Below are positions 1 through 6,076 of a DNA stretch of 11,935 bases, in pieces. The position numbers and the translations under genes were made by a program. Every line of letters begins with the position of its first letter. The stretch's first letter is position 1. Origin of the DNA: JAHJFW01 sp038065635 (GTDB lineage Bacteria > Patescibacteriota > Patescibacteriia > 2-12-FULL-60-25); the NCBI GenBank assembly GCA_038065635.1, contig JBBTQP010000072.1:1-11935 (forward strand), read 5' to 3'. The notes beneath the pieces are model-generated. The model was not told the DNA's origin. It saw nothing but the letters and a program-made list of their open reading frames with translations, and made no database searches.

Positions 1-115
1 GTGGCAATCTAATCAACTGTCATTGCGAGGAGTAGCGACGACGTGGCAATCTAATTAAGAGTAATTGATCCCTTATATTAGATTGCCACGCCCCTGCTGG
101 GGCTCGCAATGACAG
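1..115. repeat. Dispersed palindromic repeat, family A (copy 1 plus part of another)
   Basis: This is an imperfect nested inverted repeat. The outer arm CTGTCATTGCGAG (17-29) pairs with CTCGCAATGACAG (103-115). The inner arm CGTGGCAATCTAAT (42-55) pairs with ATTAGATTGCCACG (77-90). Bases 1-14 repeat the inner-arm sequence, so a neighbouring copy seems to be cut by the window edge. A second diverged copy lies at 7047-7148. No protein is encoded. It lies just downstream of the permease stop codon and could also end that transcript. Confidence 0.8.
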
Positions 116-125
116 AATAATTATA

Positions 126-1268
126 TCAGTATAACGCGAAAGCGAACACTCTTTGAAGTATTGTCGCCATAAAAAGTATTACAACGGCGAACGGGATTAG
201 TTCTCTTCTCCAAAACGGATAACGTGACTTTTTCTTTCTATAAAGCGCGTGAGCGGAAAGTGCAACAAGAAGTCCGCATGTTGCGCTGAACAATGCGCCG
301 ACTGTTTCGATTATGCTTATAAAATCCGTGTTCATCACAAAAACCAATACTAGCGGAGTTACTACGGCAATCCCCCAACCCACGATCTTGGACGTCCCGA
401 CATCCAATCTGTAAATCGATTCGAGATTGAACGAGCTGGTGATAAACGACGTGATAATCGCGAGAAAACCGAAAAGTGGGATTACCCACCAAAGCGCCGG
501 ATGAAATAATTCAGAAATGCGTTCGGGAGATGCCGCCGCTCCTGCAGGTAGCGCGAGAGTTACAAAAAGACCAAACATCCAAGTCAAAATAGCGGCCACG
601 ATAGTCCCAATACAAACGGCGCGTTGCGTTTCTTTAACTTTTCGTCCGGTCAATTCAAATACTTCCGCTATCACAGTGAGACCAAACATCGCGAACAGGA
701 ATACTCCGATCGGCGCATGCGCCTGTGAAAAATCGAAAGTGCCGAGTCGAGCAAGATCCGCGCGAGGCGCCGCAATGGCAAATATCAAAAGCATTACTGC
801 TACAAGAGCCCAGCTTAGCGCGGCTTCAACTTTTGCCATGACCTTGAGCGCCGTATATGCGGTGATCGCGCCGCCGAGCCAAAAAAGCAACTGCCACGTA
901 GTCAATCCGATAACGATTCCGCTTTTATCCGCAAGCGTTTTCAAAAACACGCCTCCCAAAATTATATATGCAATGTTTGCTCCTACGAGCTGCAAAGTAT
1001 TCGCAATAACAGCGAATCTCCCAGCGCCTTTTCCTAACACGGCGCCGACGTATCCAGGCAAACGCCTCCTCCCATCAACTGCCGCGATCACTTCAACGAA
1101 CATGAGATGCGTCGCCAAAATGAGGGTCGCGATTATCCAAAAAATAATACTTCCTCCAATTATACCGATGCGGTCCATCATTGCTGGAACTCCGAAAATT
1201 CCCGCGCCGATTATCGTGCCGATAACCGCGAGAACCCCGCGAAGCGTAGTCGAACGAAGAGCGATCAT
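126..1268 (-). CDS. Amino-acid permease, APC superfamily (aromatic/hydroxy amino-acid permease-like)
   Basis: The product is a 380-residue, very hydrophobic protein with about 10-11 membrane segments, predicted to import amino acids across the cytoplasmic membrane by cation symport. The first helix carries GTIIGAGIFGVP (residues 17-28), the glycine-rich unwound-helix motif typical of the APC fold. A basic stretch (YRKKKSRYPFWRRE) precedes the last helix. The length is slightly short for the family (usually about 400). The ATG at 1268 is supported by an extended -10 box lying only 6 nt upstream, which would give a leaderless mRNA. It is a single gene, divergent from dnaB, with a palindromic repeat beyond its stop. 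Substrate cannot be told from sequence; the aromatic or branched-chain preference is a guess from the N-terminal motif. Confidence 0.85.
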   Translation of the reverse strand: MIALRSTTLRGVLAVIGTIIGAGIFGVPAMMDRIGIIGGSIIFWIIATLILATHLMFVEVIAAVDGRRRLPGYVGAVLGKGAGRFAVIANTLQLVGANIAYIILGGVFLKTLADKSGIVIGLTTWQLLFWLGGAITAYTALKVMAKVEAALSWALVAVMLLIFAIAAPRADLARLGTFDFSQAHAPIGVFLFAMFGLTVIAEVFELTGRKVKETQRAVCIGTIVAAILTWMFGLFVTLALPAGAAASPERISELFHPALWWVIPLFGFLAIITSFITSSFNLESIYRLDVGTSKIVGWGIAVVTPLVLVFVMNTDFISIIETVGALFSATCGLLVALSAHALYRKKKSRYPFWRRELIPFAVVILFMATILQRVFAFALY

Positions 1269-1274
1269 GAGAGA

Positions 1275-1283
1275 AGTATAGCA
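1275..1283 (-). promoter_or_regulatory. Extended -10 promoter of the permease gene, leaderless type
   Basis: On the minus strand the sequence reads TGCTATACT, followed by 6 nt and then ATG. This is an extended -10 (TGn) joined to a 5/6 match to TATAAT. A start site about 7 nt past the -10 would fall on the start codon itself. No convincing -35 is visible. Confidence 0.65.
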
Positions 1284-1299
1284 GATACGTGGGATTGAC

Positions 1300-1355
1300 C
1301 CCCTCTAACTCCCCCTTCGCAAGGGGGAGGAAAGGAGGGGTTAGGGGAGGTCTCC
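1300..1355. repeat. GC-rich palindromic repeat in the permease-dnaB spacer
   Basis: A perfect hairpin, CTCCCCCTT (1309-1317) with AAGGGGGAG (1321-1329) around a CGC loop, is flanked by C-rich sequence on the left and G-rich sequence on the right (GGAGGGGTTAGGGGAGG). It resembles a repeat type I have seen scattered in many environmental genomes, but no other copy is visible in this window. It lies between the divergent permease and dnaB promoters. Confidence 0.6.
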
Positions 1356-1400
1356 CCAGTGTTGCGGTGTTCTCTCCCTCGCGATAAGGTTTTGTTCGAT

Positions 1401-2861
1401 ATGAATTCCGCGGAAAAACTTACACCGCAAAACCTCGAAGCCGAGCAATCTCTTTTGGGGTCGCTTTTGATAGATAAGGACGCGATAATCAAGGCCGGCG
1501 ACCGCGTGCAAGTGGACGATTTTTATGCGGACAAACATCGGGTTATTTTTGAAGCCATAGTTGAGCTATACCGCCGCCGCGAACCAATCGATCTTCTTTC
1601 GCTTTCAAACAGACTGGATGAAAAACAGGAGCTTGAACGAATCGGCGGCCGCGCTTATCTAATCCAGCTTTCAAATGCGGTTCCGACTGCGAGCCACGTT
1701 GGAAACTACGCGGATATCGTCCAGAAAAAAGCTACACTCCGCCGTCTGCTTAAAGCCGCTTCGGAAATCGCTGCGCTTGGATACGAACAATCGGAGGATG
1801 TTGAGTCGACATTGGACGGCGCGGAACAAAAACTCTTTAACGTCTCTAGGAAATTTCTCAAGTCCGGCTTCACTCACATTCATGACGTTCTCGACACCGC
1901 GTTCGAGCGTATTGATGAAGTTCACCGCGAACGCGGAAAGTTGCGCGGGATCGCGACGGGTTATACGGATCTCGACGGAATGTTAGGAGGATTGCAAAAA
2001 AGCGACCTCGTGATTCTTGCGGCACGCCCTTCATGCGGAAAAACATCGCTCGCTCTCGACCTCGCGCGACATGCTGCGGTTAAAGAAAAAGTTCCGGTCG
2101 GCCTGTTTTCAATCGAAATGAGCAAGGATCAGCTTGTGGACAGAATGATCTGTTCCGAAGCGGGTGTTGATCTTTGGAAAATGCGTACGGGGAAACTTTC
2201 AGACGGCGGATCAAACGATGATTTTTCACGAATCGGCCACGCCATCGGCGTTTTATCCGAAGCGCCGATATATATAGACGACTCCGCAAGTGCTAACATC
2301 ATGGAAATCCGAACAAAAGCGAGAAGGCTACAAATGGAACATGGATTAGGACTGGTTGTCGTCGACTATCTACAGCTCATGGAATCGCGAACATCCGGAT
2401 CTGATAACCGCGTTCAAGAAGTGGCGGAAATTACGCGCGGTCTCAAGGCGATCGCCCGCGAATTGAACATTCCGGTTCTTGCGCTATCGCAGTTGTCTCG
2501 ACAGGTTGAAATGCAAAAACCGGCGATACCACGGCTTGCGCACTTGCGTGAATCAGGATCGATCGAGCAAGACGCGGACATCGTGCTATTTATTTATAGA
2601 AAAGCCGCGGATAGAAATTACCGTATGGAAGATCTGTCGCCTGAGGAACGAAACCTCGCCGAAATCCATATCGCCAAACACCGCAACGGCCCGACGGGTA
2701 TGGTCAAATTATATTTTGACGCTGCAAGAGCGAGTTTCCGAAACCTAGCAAGAGCGCCGGGCGGCTCGCACGGACTCCCGCCTCCGCAATCAGCGCCACA
2801 GCTTTCAGACCCGCCGCCGGAACAATTCGATCCGCATACTCCGATCATGTCTTCAAATTAA
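1401..2861 (+). CDS. dnaB: Replicative DNA helicase DnaB
   Basis: The product (486 residues) is the hexameric helicase that unwinds DNA at the replication fork. The N-terminal domain opens with PQNLEAEQSLLGSLL (residues 9-23). The RecA-like motor domain has Walker A ARPSCGKT (208-215), FSIEMSKDQLVDRMICSEA (236-254), Walker B LVVVDYLQLM (318-327), and LSQLSRQVE followed by RESGSIEQDADIVLF (383-397), which contains the predicted arginine finger. No intein is present. The last 35 residues are proline-rich and look disordered. The ATG at 1401 is chosen because the frame upstream (from GTG 1359) is repeat-derived sequence, and family homology begins only a few residues after this ATG. No Shine-Dalgarno is visible; TTGCGG and GATAAG upstream are a weak promoter candidate. 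It is followed by ybaB-recR. Confidence 0.97.
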   Translation: MNSAEKLTPQNLEAEQSLLGSLLIDKDAIIKAGDRVQVDDFYADKHRVIFEAIVELYRRREPIDLLSLSNRLDEKQELERIGGRAYLIQLSNAVPTASHVGNYADIVQKKATLRRLLKAASEIAALGYEQSEDVESTLDGAEQKLFNVSRKFLKSGFTHIHDVLDTAFERIDEVHRERGKLRGIATGYTDLDGMLGGLQKSDLVILAARPSCGKTSLALDLARHAAVKEKVPVGLFSIEMSKDQLVDRMICSEAGVDLWKMRTGKLSDGGSNDDFSRIGHAIGVLSEAPIYIDDSASANIMEIRTKARRLQMEHGLGLVVVDYLQLMESRTSGSDNRVQEVAEITRGLKAIARELNIPVLALSQLSRQVEMQKPAIPRLAHLRESGSIEQDADIVLFIYRKAADRNYRMEDLSPEERNLAEIHIAKHRNGPTGMVKLYFDAARASFRNLARAPGGSHGLPPPQSAPQLSDPPPEQFDPHTPIMSSN

Positions 2862-2890
2862 ATTCAATAAATGGTAATTTGTAAGAACTA

Positions 2891-2972
2891 GGCGCACGGC
2901 TTGCGCCCATGCACAAACGGGGAGGGCGGGACAAGCCCGCCCCTACCAATTCGGGCGCATTACCATGCGCCC
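2891..2972. repeat. Cluster of three short palindromes (REP-like)
   Basis: Three hairpins follow one another: GGCGCA/TGCGCC (2891-2907), GGGCGGG/CCCGCCC (2924-2942) and GGGCGCAT/ATGCGCCC (2953-2972). The second and third are each followed by CCCCTACC or CCCTACC, so they look like units of one modular element. The cluster fills most of the 158-nt gap between dnaB and ybaB and may terminate the dnaB transcript, though it lacks a T-run. Confidence 0.7.
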
Positions 2973-2979
2973 CTACCGC

Positions 2980-3007
2980 TACTCACTACTCACTACTCGC
3001 TACTCAC
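2980..3007. repeat. Heptamer tandem array (TACTCAC)4, intergenic copy
   Basis: Four head-to-tail 7-bp units read TACTCAC, TACTCAC, TACTCGC, TACTCAC. A partial unit (TACCGC) precedes them. The array ends 12 nt before the ybaB start codon. The same heptamer array, also four units and with the same CAC/CGC variation, occurs on the opposite strand inside a coding region at 8273-8304. Confidence 0.85.
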
Positions 3008-3019
3008 TTCCCAAAACAT

Positions 3020-3325
3020 ATGTTCAACAAACTCAAACAGTTCAAAGACATTCGCGATCGCGCCAAGTCAATTCAGTCCTCACTCTCTAAAGAACACGCC
3101 GAGGGTTCTGCCGGTTGGGGGAAAGTTAAAGTCACGGTTGATGGAAACCAACGCGTAACGTCAGTTGTCATTGATCCGAGCCTCGAAACAAAAGATATTC
3201 CCGGACTTGTAAAGGATGCCGCAAATGACGCCATGGAAAAAATTCAGAAAATTCTCGCGTCTAAAATGAAAGACTTGGGAGGATTGGATTTGGCGCAAGA
3301 GATGCAGCAAATGATGAAGAAATGA
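3020..3325 (+). CDS. ybaB: YbaB/EbfC family nucleoid-associated protein
   Basis: The product is a small basic DNA-binding protein (101 residues; E. coli YbaB has 109) that forms dimers and is thought to organise the nucleoid or help RecR-linked repair. The start MFNKLKQFKDIRDRAKSIQ, a central strand region GKVKVTVDGNQRVTSVVIDP (about residues 34-53), and the C-terminal helix ending in QEMQQMMKK are typical of the family. The ATG at 3020 is preferred because the frame upstream (from 2909) only translates the palindrome and heptamer repeats. No Shine-Dalgarno is visible. The stop overlaps the recR start (ATGA), which indicates translational coupling, as in the common ybaB-recR pair of bacteria. 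Here dnaB, not dnaX, lies upstream. Confidence 0.93.
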   Translation: MFNKLKQFKDIRDRAKSIQSSLSKEHAEGSAGWGKVKVTVDGNQRVTSVVIDPSLETKDIPGLVKDAANDAMEKIQKILASKMKDLGGLDLAQEMQQMMKK

Positions 3326-3924
3326 TTCCGTCACCGATCCAGCGCGTCGCCGCGGAAATAGACGCGTTACCCGGCGTCGGACCTCGCGCCGCACTTCGTT
3401 ACGCTTATTGGCTGGTTACGCAACCAAGAGAACGCCTCGTTCGTTTTGCGCAGGCGCTTTTATCTCTTCGCGAGGAGATTCGAATCTGCGAGACGTGCGG
3501 AAACTGGTCGGATAGCGAGACGTGTTCGATCTGTCGTGACGCTTCGCGCGATCATTCTAAAATTTGCGTTGTCGCAACTCCGCAAGATCTCCAAACCATA
3601 GACGGCTCCGGAGGATACAAAGGTGTTTACCACGTTCTAGGCGGCCTCCTCGATCCGATCGAGGGTCGCACTCCAGACACTCTCCGCATCAAGGCCTTAT
3701 TCGCGCGAATTAGAGAAGGTGGAGCGGCGGTCAAGGAAATTATTCTGGCGTTCGATCCGGACGTGAGTGGAGACACGACCTCGCTTTATCTCACGCGCCA
3801 ACTCGGCGGAGTTGATATCACAATCACCCGACTCGCCCGCGGGCTTCCAAACGGCGCGCAACTCGAATACGCAGACAGCGCGACTATTGCGGAAGCCATG
3901 GAAAATAGAAAAATCACTGGGTAG
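3322..3924 (+). CDS. recR: Recombination mediator protein RecR
   Basis: The product (200 residues, the usual length) is a ring-forming protein that works with RecO (and RecF) to load RecA on single-stranded gaps. In order it shows a helix-hairpin-helix (IDALPGVGPRAALRYAYWL, about residues 13-31), a C4 zinc finger (C56, C59, C68, C71), and a Toprim domain beginning KICVVATPQDLQTID and containing YHVLGGLLDPIEGRTPDTLRI and EIILAFDPDVSGD. The C-terminal motif TRLARGLPNGAQLEYAD is intact. All key residues are present and nothing is truncated. Its ATG overlaps the ybaB stop by 4 bp. It converges on rplU; the bidirectional hairpin at 4003-4029 can end both transcripts. Confidence 0.97.
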   Translation: MIPSPIQRVAAEIDALPGVGPRAALRYAYWLVTQPRERLVRFAQALLSLREEIRICETCGNWSDSETCSICRDASRDHSKICVVATPQDLQTIDGSGGYKGVYHVLGGLLDPIEGRTPDTLRIKALFARIREGGAAVKEIILAFDPDVSGDTTSLYLTRQLGGVDITITRLARGLPNGAQLEYADSATIAEAMENRKITG

Positions 3925-3944
3925 AAATTCATCAAGGTATCCCT

Positions 3945-3975
3945 TCTCCGCCTTAGGCGGATCCGCCGGTGGAGG
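3945..3975. repeat. Short palindromic cluster downstream of recR
   Basis: TCCGCC (3947-3952) and GGCGGA (3956-3961) form a hairpin with a TTA loop. GGCGGATCCGCC (3956-3967) is itself a perfect palindrome, and the flanks TTCTCC and GGAGGAG add a further imperfect pairing. It resembles a small dispersed repeat. It has no following T-run, so termination here is less likely than at 4003-4029. Confidence 0.5.
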
Positions 3976-4002
3976 AGACAAGCTCAGGGAATATTAGTTA
4001 TA

Positions 4003-4029
4003 GAAAAAACCGCCGGTTAGGCGATTTTT
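4003..4029 (-). terminator. Bidirectional intrinsic terminator between recR and rplU
   Basis: On the minus strand AATCGCC and GGCGGTT form a 7-bp stem (one G-T pair) around the loop TAACC, followed by a T-run. The stop codon of rplU (TAA) lies in the loop. On the plus strand the same stem is followed by TTTTT, so it can also stop recR transcription. Confidence 0.75.
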
Positions 4030-4325
4030 GTGATTTTTACTTTGGTGAACGCTTGTCTATGACCTACGCGCTTTCGGTATCGGACTTTCGGTTTGTACTT
4101 CACGACCGAGATTTTCTTTGCACGACCTTGTTCGATAACTTCGGCGCTTGCTCTCGTGGAAAGCATTGGCGCTCCGATATCAACCTTGGATCCGTCGTCT
4201 TCTGCCGTAAGAAGTACGTCGAACTGAACGGTTTGTCCGGCTTCGTTCGGCAACTTCTCGATTTGCAAAACGTCCCCTTCTTTTACGATATATTGTTTCC
4301 CGCCAGTGGCTATTACAGCAAACAT
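4017..4325 (-). CDS. rplU: 50S ribosomal protein L21
   Basis: The product (102 residues; E. coli L21 has 103) is an rRNA-binding protein of the large ribosomal subunit. Family signatures are the start MFAVIATGGKQYIVKEGD, the middle FDVLLTAEDD...VDIGAPML, and the C-terminal KYKPKVRYRKRVGHRQ with TKVKITKI. It is complete. In most bacteria rpmA (L27) follows rplU; here a terminator follows immediately and rpmA is not in the window. The ATG at 4325 sits 9 nt below a near-consensus promoter, so the mRNA leader would be only about 2-3 nt and no Shine-Dalgarno is present. Confidence 0.97.
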   Translation of the reverse strand: MFAVIATGGKQYIVKEGDVLQIEKLPNEAGQTVQFDVLLTAEDDGSKVDIGAPMLSTRASAEVIEQGRAKKISVVKYKPKVRYRKRVGHRQAFTKVKITKIA

Positions 4326-4334
4326 AGTGACGGG

Positions 4335-4363
4335 ACTATACGGTAAACCATTACTACTGTCAA
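4335..4363 (-). promoter_or_regulatory. Near-consensus sigma-70-type promoter of rplU
   Basis: On the minus strand TTGACA (4363-4358) and TATAGT (4340-4335) are separated by exactly 17 nt. The expected start site lies about 2 nt before the rplU ATG. The -35 box is one half of the dyad TGTCAA-CA-TTGACA shared with the divergent gene. Confidence 0.8.
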
Positions 4364-4376
4364 CATTGACAAATGT
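4358..4376. promoter_or_regulatory. Dyad-symmetric site between divergent genes (possible operator)
   Basis: TGTCAA-CA-TTGACA (4358-4371) is a perfect 14-bp inverted repeat formed by the two facing -35 boxes. It overlaps a second inverted repeat, ACATT-GACA-AATGT (4363-4376). A bound repressor would block rplU and the Nudix-box gene together, but chance arrangement of two -35 boxes is also possible. Confidence 0.45.
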
Positions 4377-4394
4377 TCAATTTTCTAATACATA
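4366..4394 (+). promoter_or_regulatory. Candidate promoter of the first Nudix-box gene
   Basis: TTGACA (4366-4371) is followed after 17 nt by TACATA (4389-4394), a weak -10. Transcription would leave an untranslated leader of roughly 28 nt that contains the Shine-Dalgarno. Confidence 0.45.
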
Positions 4395-4415
4395 AAAAGA
4401 AGCACATACACAACC

Positions 4416-4423
4416 GAGGGAGG
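4416..4423 (+). promoter_or_regulatory. Strong Shine-Dalgarno fixing a GTG start
   Basis: GAGGGAGG lies 5 nt before the GTG at 4429. It is the strongest ribosome-binding site next to a first gene in the window and decides the start in favour of GTG. Confidence 0.8.
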
Positions 4424-4428
4424 TAAAC

Positions 4429-5319
4429 GTGATCCTAAAGATCGATCCTGCGCTGATCAAAATAATCGGCGACATCAAGCGGCATATTTCTGCTGAAGCC
4501 ATGGTGGTGGAAGCCGACGAGATCGCTGCAGGCAGAACAGTGATCGACGAACCCGTTGCGGTAATGAAGACGTGGCTCAAGGTCGCGTCGGCGTTCGACG
4601 AAGAGCGTGATGACGAAGAGCTGATCTTCCTATGGAAGAACGGCGAGTGCGTCTGCCGTGGCATCAAAAAAGACTTCGGAGCGCATCGCGTTCGCTTTCT
4701 CACGGGAAAAACCACGCTTCTCGTAGCGCGTCGCCAGTGCGGAGCGTTTGCGCCGATTCGAAAACTCCTGCTCGATCACGGCGTGACCGCCGAGGAATTT
4801 CTCGAGCTTGGTCCTTCGATTTTTCCGTGGATGTACGGCGTACTCACAATACTCCGACGCCGATCCGACGACGGAGCCACTCACGTGCTCGTCGGACTCC
4901 GTAAAGCGAGAATCGATGATCGCTTCGTCGAGATCGTCGGATTCCCCGGCGGACTCGTACATCCGGACGAGGGGCTCGAAGAAGCTGCCTCGAGACACGT
5001 TCGCGAAGATTGCGGGATCAAAATCGAGCGCGTAAAAACCGGATTCGCAATCGATGAGAACACGAATTCGTGCAGGACGCTGTTCGTGTGTTTATCGGAA
5101 ATCGACAATCGACCCGCAGTCACCAATTCATTCGAGTGGAAAAACGGTCGGATGCTCTGGATTCCGGAAAACGCGCTGCTGTCGGCCATCGACGGCGAGA
5201 CTGACGCGATGAGCGATGCATTCAAACGCGCCGGTATGAATCTGAAGAAAGACGTGACGGTTACGCCATTCGCGACCGAACCGGCGCGACTACTACTGAC
5301 ACGCGCCTTCCCTGCGTGA
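4429..5319 (+). CDS. Nudix-box protein with unrecognised N-terminal region (paralogue 1)
   Basis: The product is 296 residues and complete. The C-terminal half has a Nudix fold signature: FPGGLVHPDE (172-181), then R189-H-V-R-E193-D194-C-G196-I. Nudix enzymes cleave nucleoside diphosphates linked to another group. The box departs from GX5EX7REUXEEXGU: the first Glu of REUXEE is His190 and the last is Asp194. About 135 N-terminal residues match no family I know, but they align with paralogue 2, including MKTWL (46-50), ELIFLWK (64-70), AFAPIR (106-111) and LGPSIFPWMYGVLT (127-140). There is no signal peptide. It is a single gene with its own Shine-Dalgarno and terminator. An enzyme with altered metal binding, or a binding/sensor protein, are both possible; I cannot assign a substrate. 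Confidence 0.8.
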   Translation: MILKIDPALIKIIGDIKRHISAEAMVVEADEIAAGRTVIDEPVAVMKTWLKVASAFDEERDDEELIFLWKNGECVCRGIKKDFGAHRVRFLTGKTTLLVARRQCGAFAPIRKLLLDHGVTAEEFLELGPSIFPWMYGVLTILRRRSDDGATHVLVGLRKARIDDRFVEIVGFPGGLVHPDEGLEEAASRHVREDCGIKIERVKTGFAIDENTNSCRTLFVCLSEIDNRPAVTNSFEWKNGRMLWIPENALLSAIDGETDAMSDAFKRAGMNLKKDVTVTPFATEPARLLLTRAFPA

Positions 5320-5326
5320 CTTCAAT

Positions 5327-5360
5327 CCCCGATCCGACGGCTCACGGACCGGGGCTTTTT
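5327..5360 (+). terminator. Intrinsic terminator of the first Nudix-box gene
   Basis: CCCCGATCCG (5327-5336) pairs with CGGACCGGGG (5345-5354), one mismatch, with an 8-nt loop, followed by CTTTTTCTTTTTC. It starts 8 nt after the stop codon and separates this gene from galU. Confidence 0.85.
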
Positions 5361-5396
5361 CTTTTTCGGAAATGTCGGTATCGTTGTATTTCAATC

Positions 5397-5894
5397 ATGG
5401 CAACCAAAGTACGAAAAGCGATCATTCCTGCGGCAGGCTATGGCACGCGTTTCTTGCCGCTCACAAAAACAATCCCGAAAGAGATAGTTCCGATAATGGA
5501 TAAACCTATTATTCATTACATCGTCGANNNNNNNNNNNNNNNNNNNNNNNNNNNNNNNNNNNNNNNNNNNNNNNNNNNNNNNNNNNNNNNNNNNNNNNNN
5601 NNNNNNNNNNNNNNNNNNNNNNNNNNNTCCCGCCTGGCGTCCATCGGCTCCTATCTATTAACTCCTGATATTTTCGAGGCGATCGAGCGCATAAGCCCTG
5701 CGGCAAACGGCGAATACCAACTAACGGACGCGTTCAGGATTTTAATGGAAAAACGCCCGTTTTTCGGCTGCCAGCTAAAAGGCGACTATTACGACGTAGG
5801 TACAAAGCTCGGCTGGCTAGAGGCGAATATCGCGATGGCGATGCGAGATCCTGAAATGCAAAAAGCTCTCCACGACGATCTTCGGAACAGATAG
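5397..5894 (+). CDS. galU: UTP--glucose-1-phosphate uridylyltransferase (interrupted by an assembly gap)
   Basis: This enzyme makes UDP-glucose from UTP and glucose-1-phosphate for envelope sugars and glycolipids. The first 43 readable residues contain the nucleotide-binding loop IIPAAGYGTRFLPLTKTIPK and the EIVPIMDKPIIHYIV segment. After the gap come IGSYLLTPDIFEAI, GEYQLTDAFRILME, and a GDYYDVGTKLGWLEAN segment, which match the C-terminal third of GalU. Only 33 codons' worth of N separate the parts, but in E. coli GalU roughly 160 residues lie between the corresponding points, so the true gene is probably near 290 residues. The two halves are in frame only by convention. A start at 5316 is rejected: it would run through the upstream terminator. 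TGTATT 6 nt before the ATG might be a leaderless -10. Confidence 0.9.
   Translation: MATKVRKAIIPAAGYGTRFLPLTKTIPKEIVPIMDKPIIHYIVXXXXXXXXXXXXXXXXXXXXXXXXXXXXXXXXXXSRLASIGSYLLTPDIFEAIERISPAANGEYQLTDAFRILMEKRPFFGCQLKGDYYDVGTKLGWLEANIAMAMRDPEMQKALHDDLRNR
5528..5627. other. Assembly gap of exactly 100 N inside galU
   Basis: One hundred consecutive N mark a scaffold join; a round 100 is the usual placeholder for unknown length. The missing part of galU suggests the real distance is closer to about 0.5 kb, so coordinates to the right are nominal relative to the left part. Confidence 0.9.
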
Positions 5895-5913
5895 ACCGTT
5901 GCAATCTCTATTC

Positions 5914-5995
5914 TGTCATCCTCGCGAAGGCGGGGATCCAGGGTATAGGTGAATTATTCCTTTTATTCTGGATTCCCGCCTTCGCGGGAATGACA
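5914..5995. repeat. Dispersed palindromic repeat, family B
   Basis: Two 28-nt arms (5914-5941 and 5968-5995) are inverted repeats with three mismatches; their core is CGCGAAGGCGGG / CCCGCCTTCGCG, and the outer ends read TGTCAT and ATGACA. The 26-nt centre is AT-rich. It resembles a widespread miniature inverted-repeat type. It lies between galU and the second Nudix-box gene and could fold in RNA, possibly ending the galU transcript. Confidence 0.8.
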
Positions 5996-6006
5996 CAGAT
6001 GCATTA

Positions 6007-6039
6007 TTGACAACTCTCTAAAAACGTGGCATTTATAGA
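6007..6039 (+). promoter_or_regulatory. Candidate promoter of the second Nudix-box gene
   Basis: TTGACA (6007-6012) is followed by an AT-rich stretch holding TTTATA (6032-6037, 19-nt spacer) and TATAGA (6034-6039). The spacing is longer than ideal. The predicted leader is A/C-rich, like the leader of the first paralogue. Confidence 0.4.
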
Positions 6040-6063
6040 GCGCGGTTCGAAACACAAACAAAC

Positions 6064-6069
6064 AAGGAG
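6064..6069 (+). promoter_or_regulatory. Shine-Dalgarno fixing the start at 6077
   Basis: AAGGAG lies 7 nt before the ATG at 6077. This decides against the longer reading from GTG 6026, whose first 17 residues have no counterpart in paralogue 1. Confidence 0.8.
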
Positions 6070-6076
6070 ATTCACA

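Noticed and set aside
517..1281. Plus-strand open frame of 254 codons opposite the permease
   Set aside because: It is the antisense shadow of a clear APC permease, low in hydrophobic order and with no recognisable motif.
1359..1400. Longer start for dnaB at GTG 1359
   Set aside because: The extra 14 residues translate the end of a palindromic repeat region; DnaB homology begins only after ATG 1401.
2891..2972. tRNA or small structured RNA gene in the dnaB-ybaB spacer
   Set aside because: The hairpins are independent and separated; no cloverleaf, T-loop sequence or CCA end fits.
2980..3007. CRISPR array from the regularly repeated TACTCAC units
   Set aside because: Units are 7 bp and directly adjacent, with no spacers; no cas genes are present.
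2909..3019. Longer start for ybaB at 2909
   Set aside because: The extra 37 residues come from the hairpins and the heptamer array, not from a YbaB-like sequence.
5316..5396. Longer start for galU at 5316
   Set aside because: It would begin inside the previous gene's stop region and read through a strong terminator hairpin.
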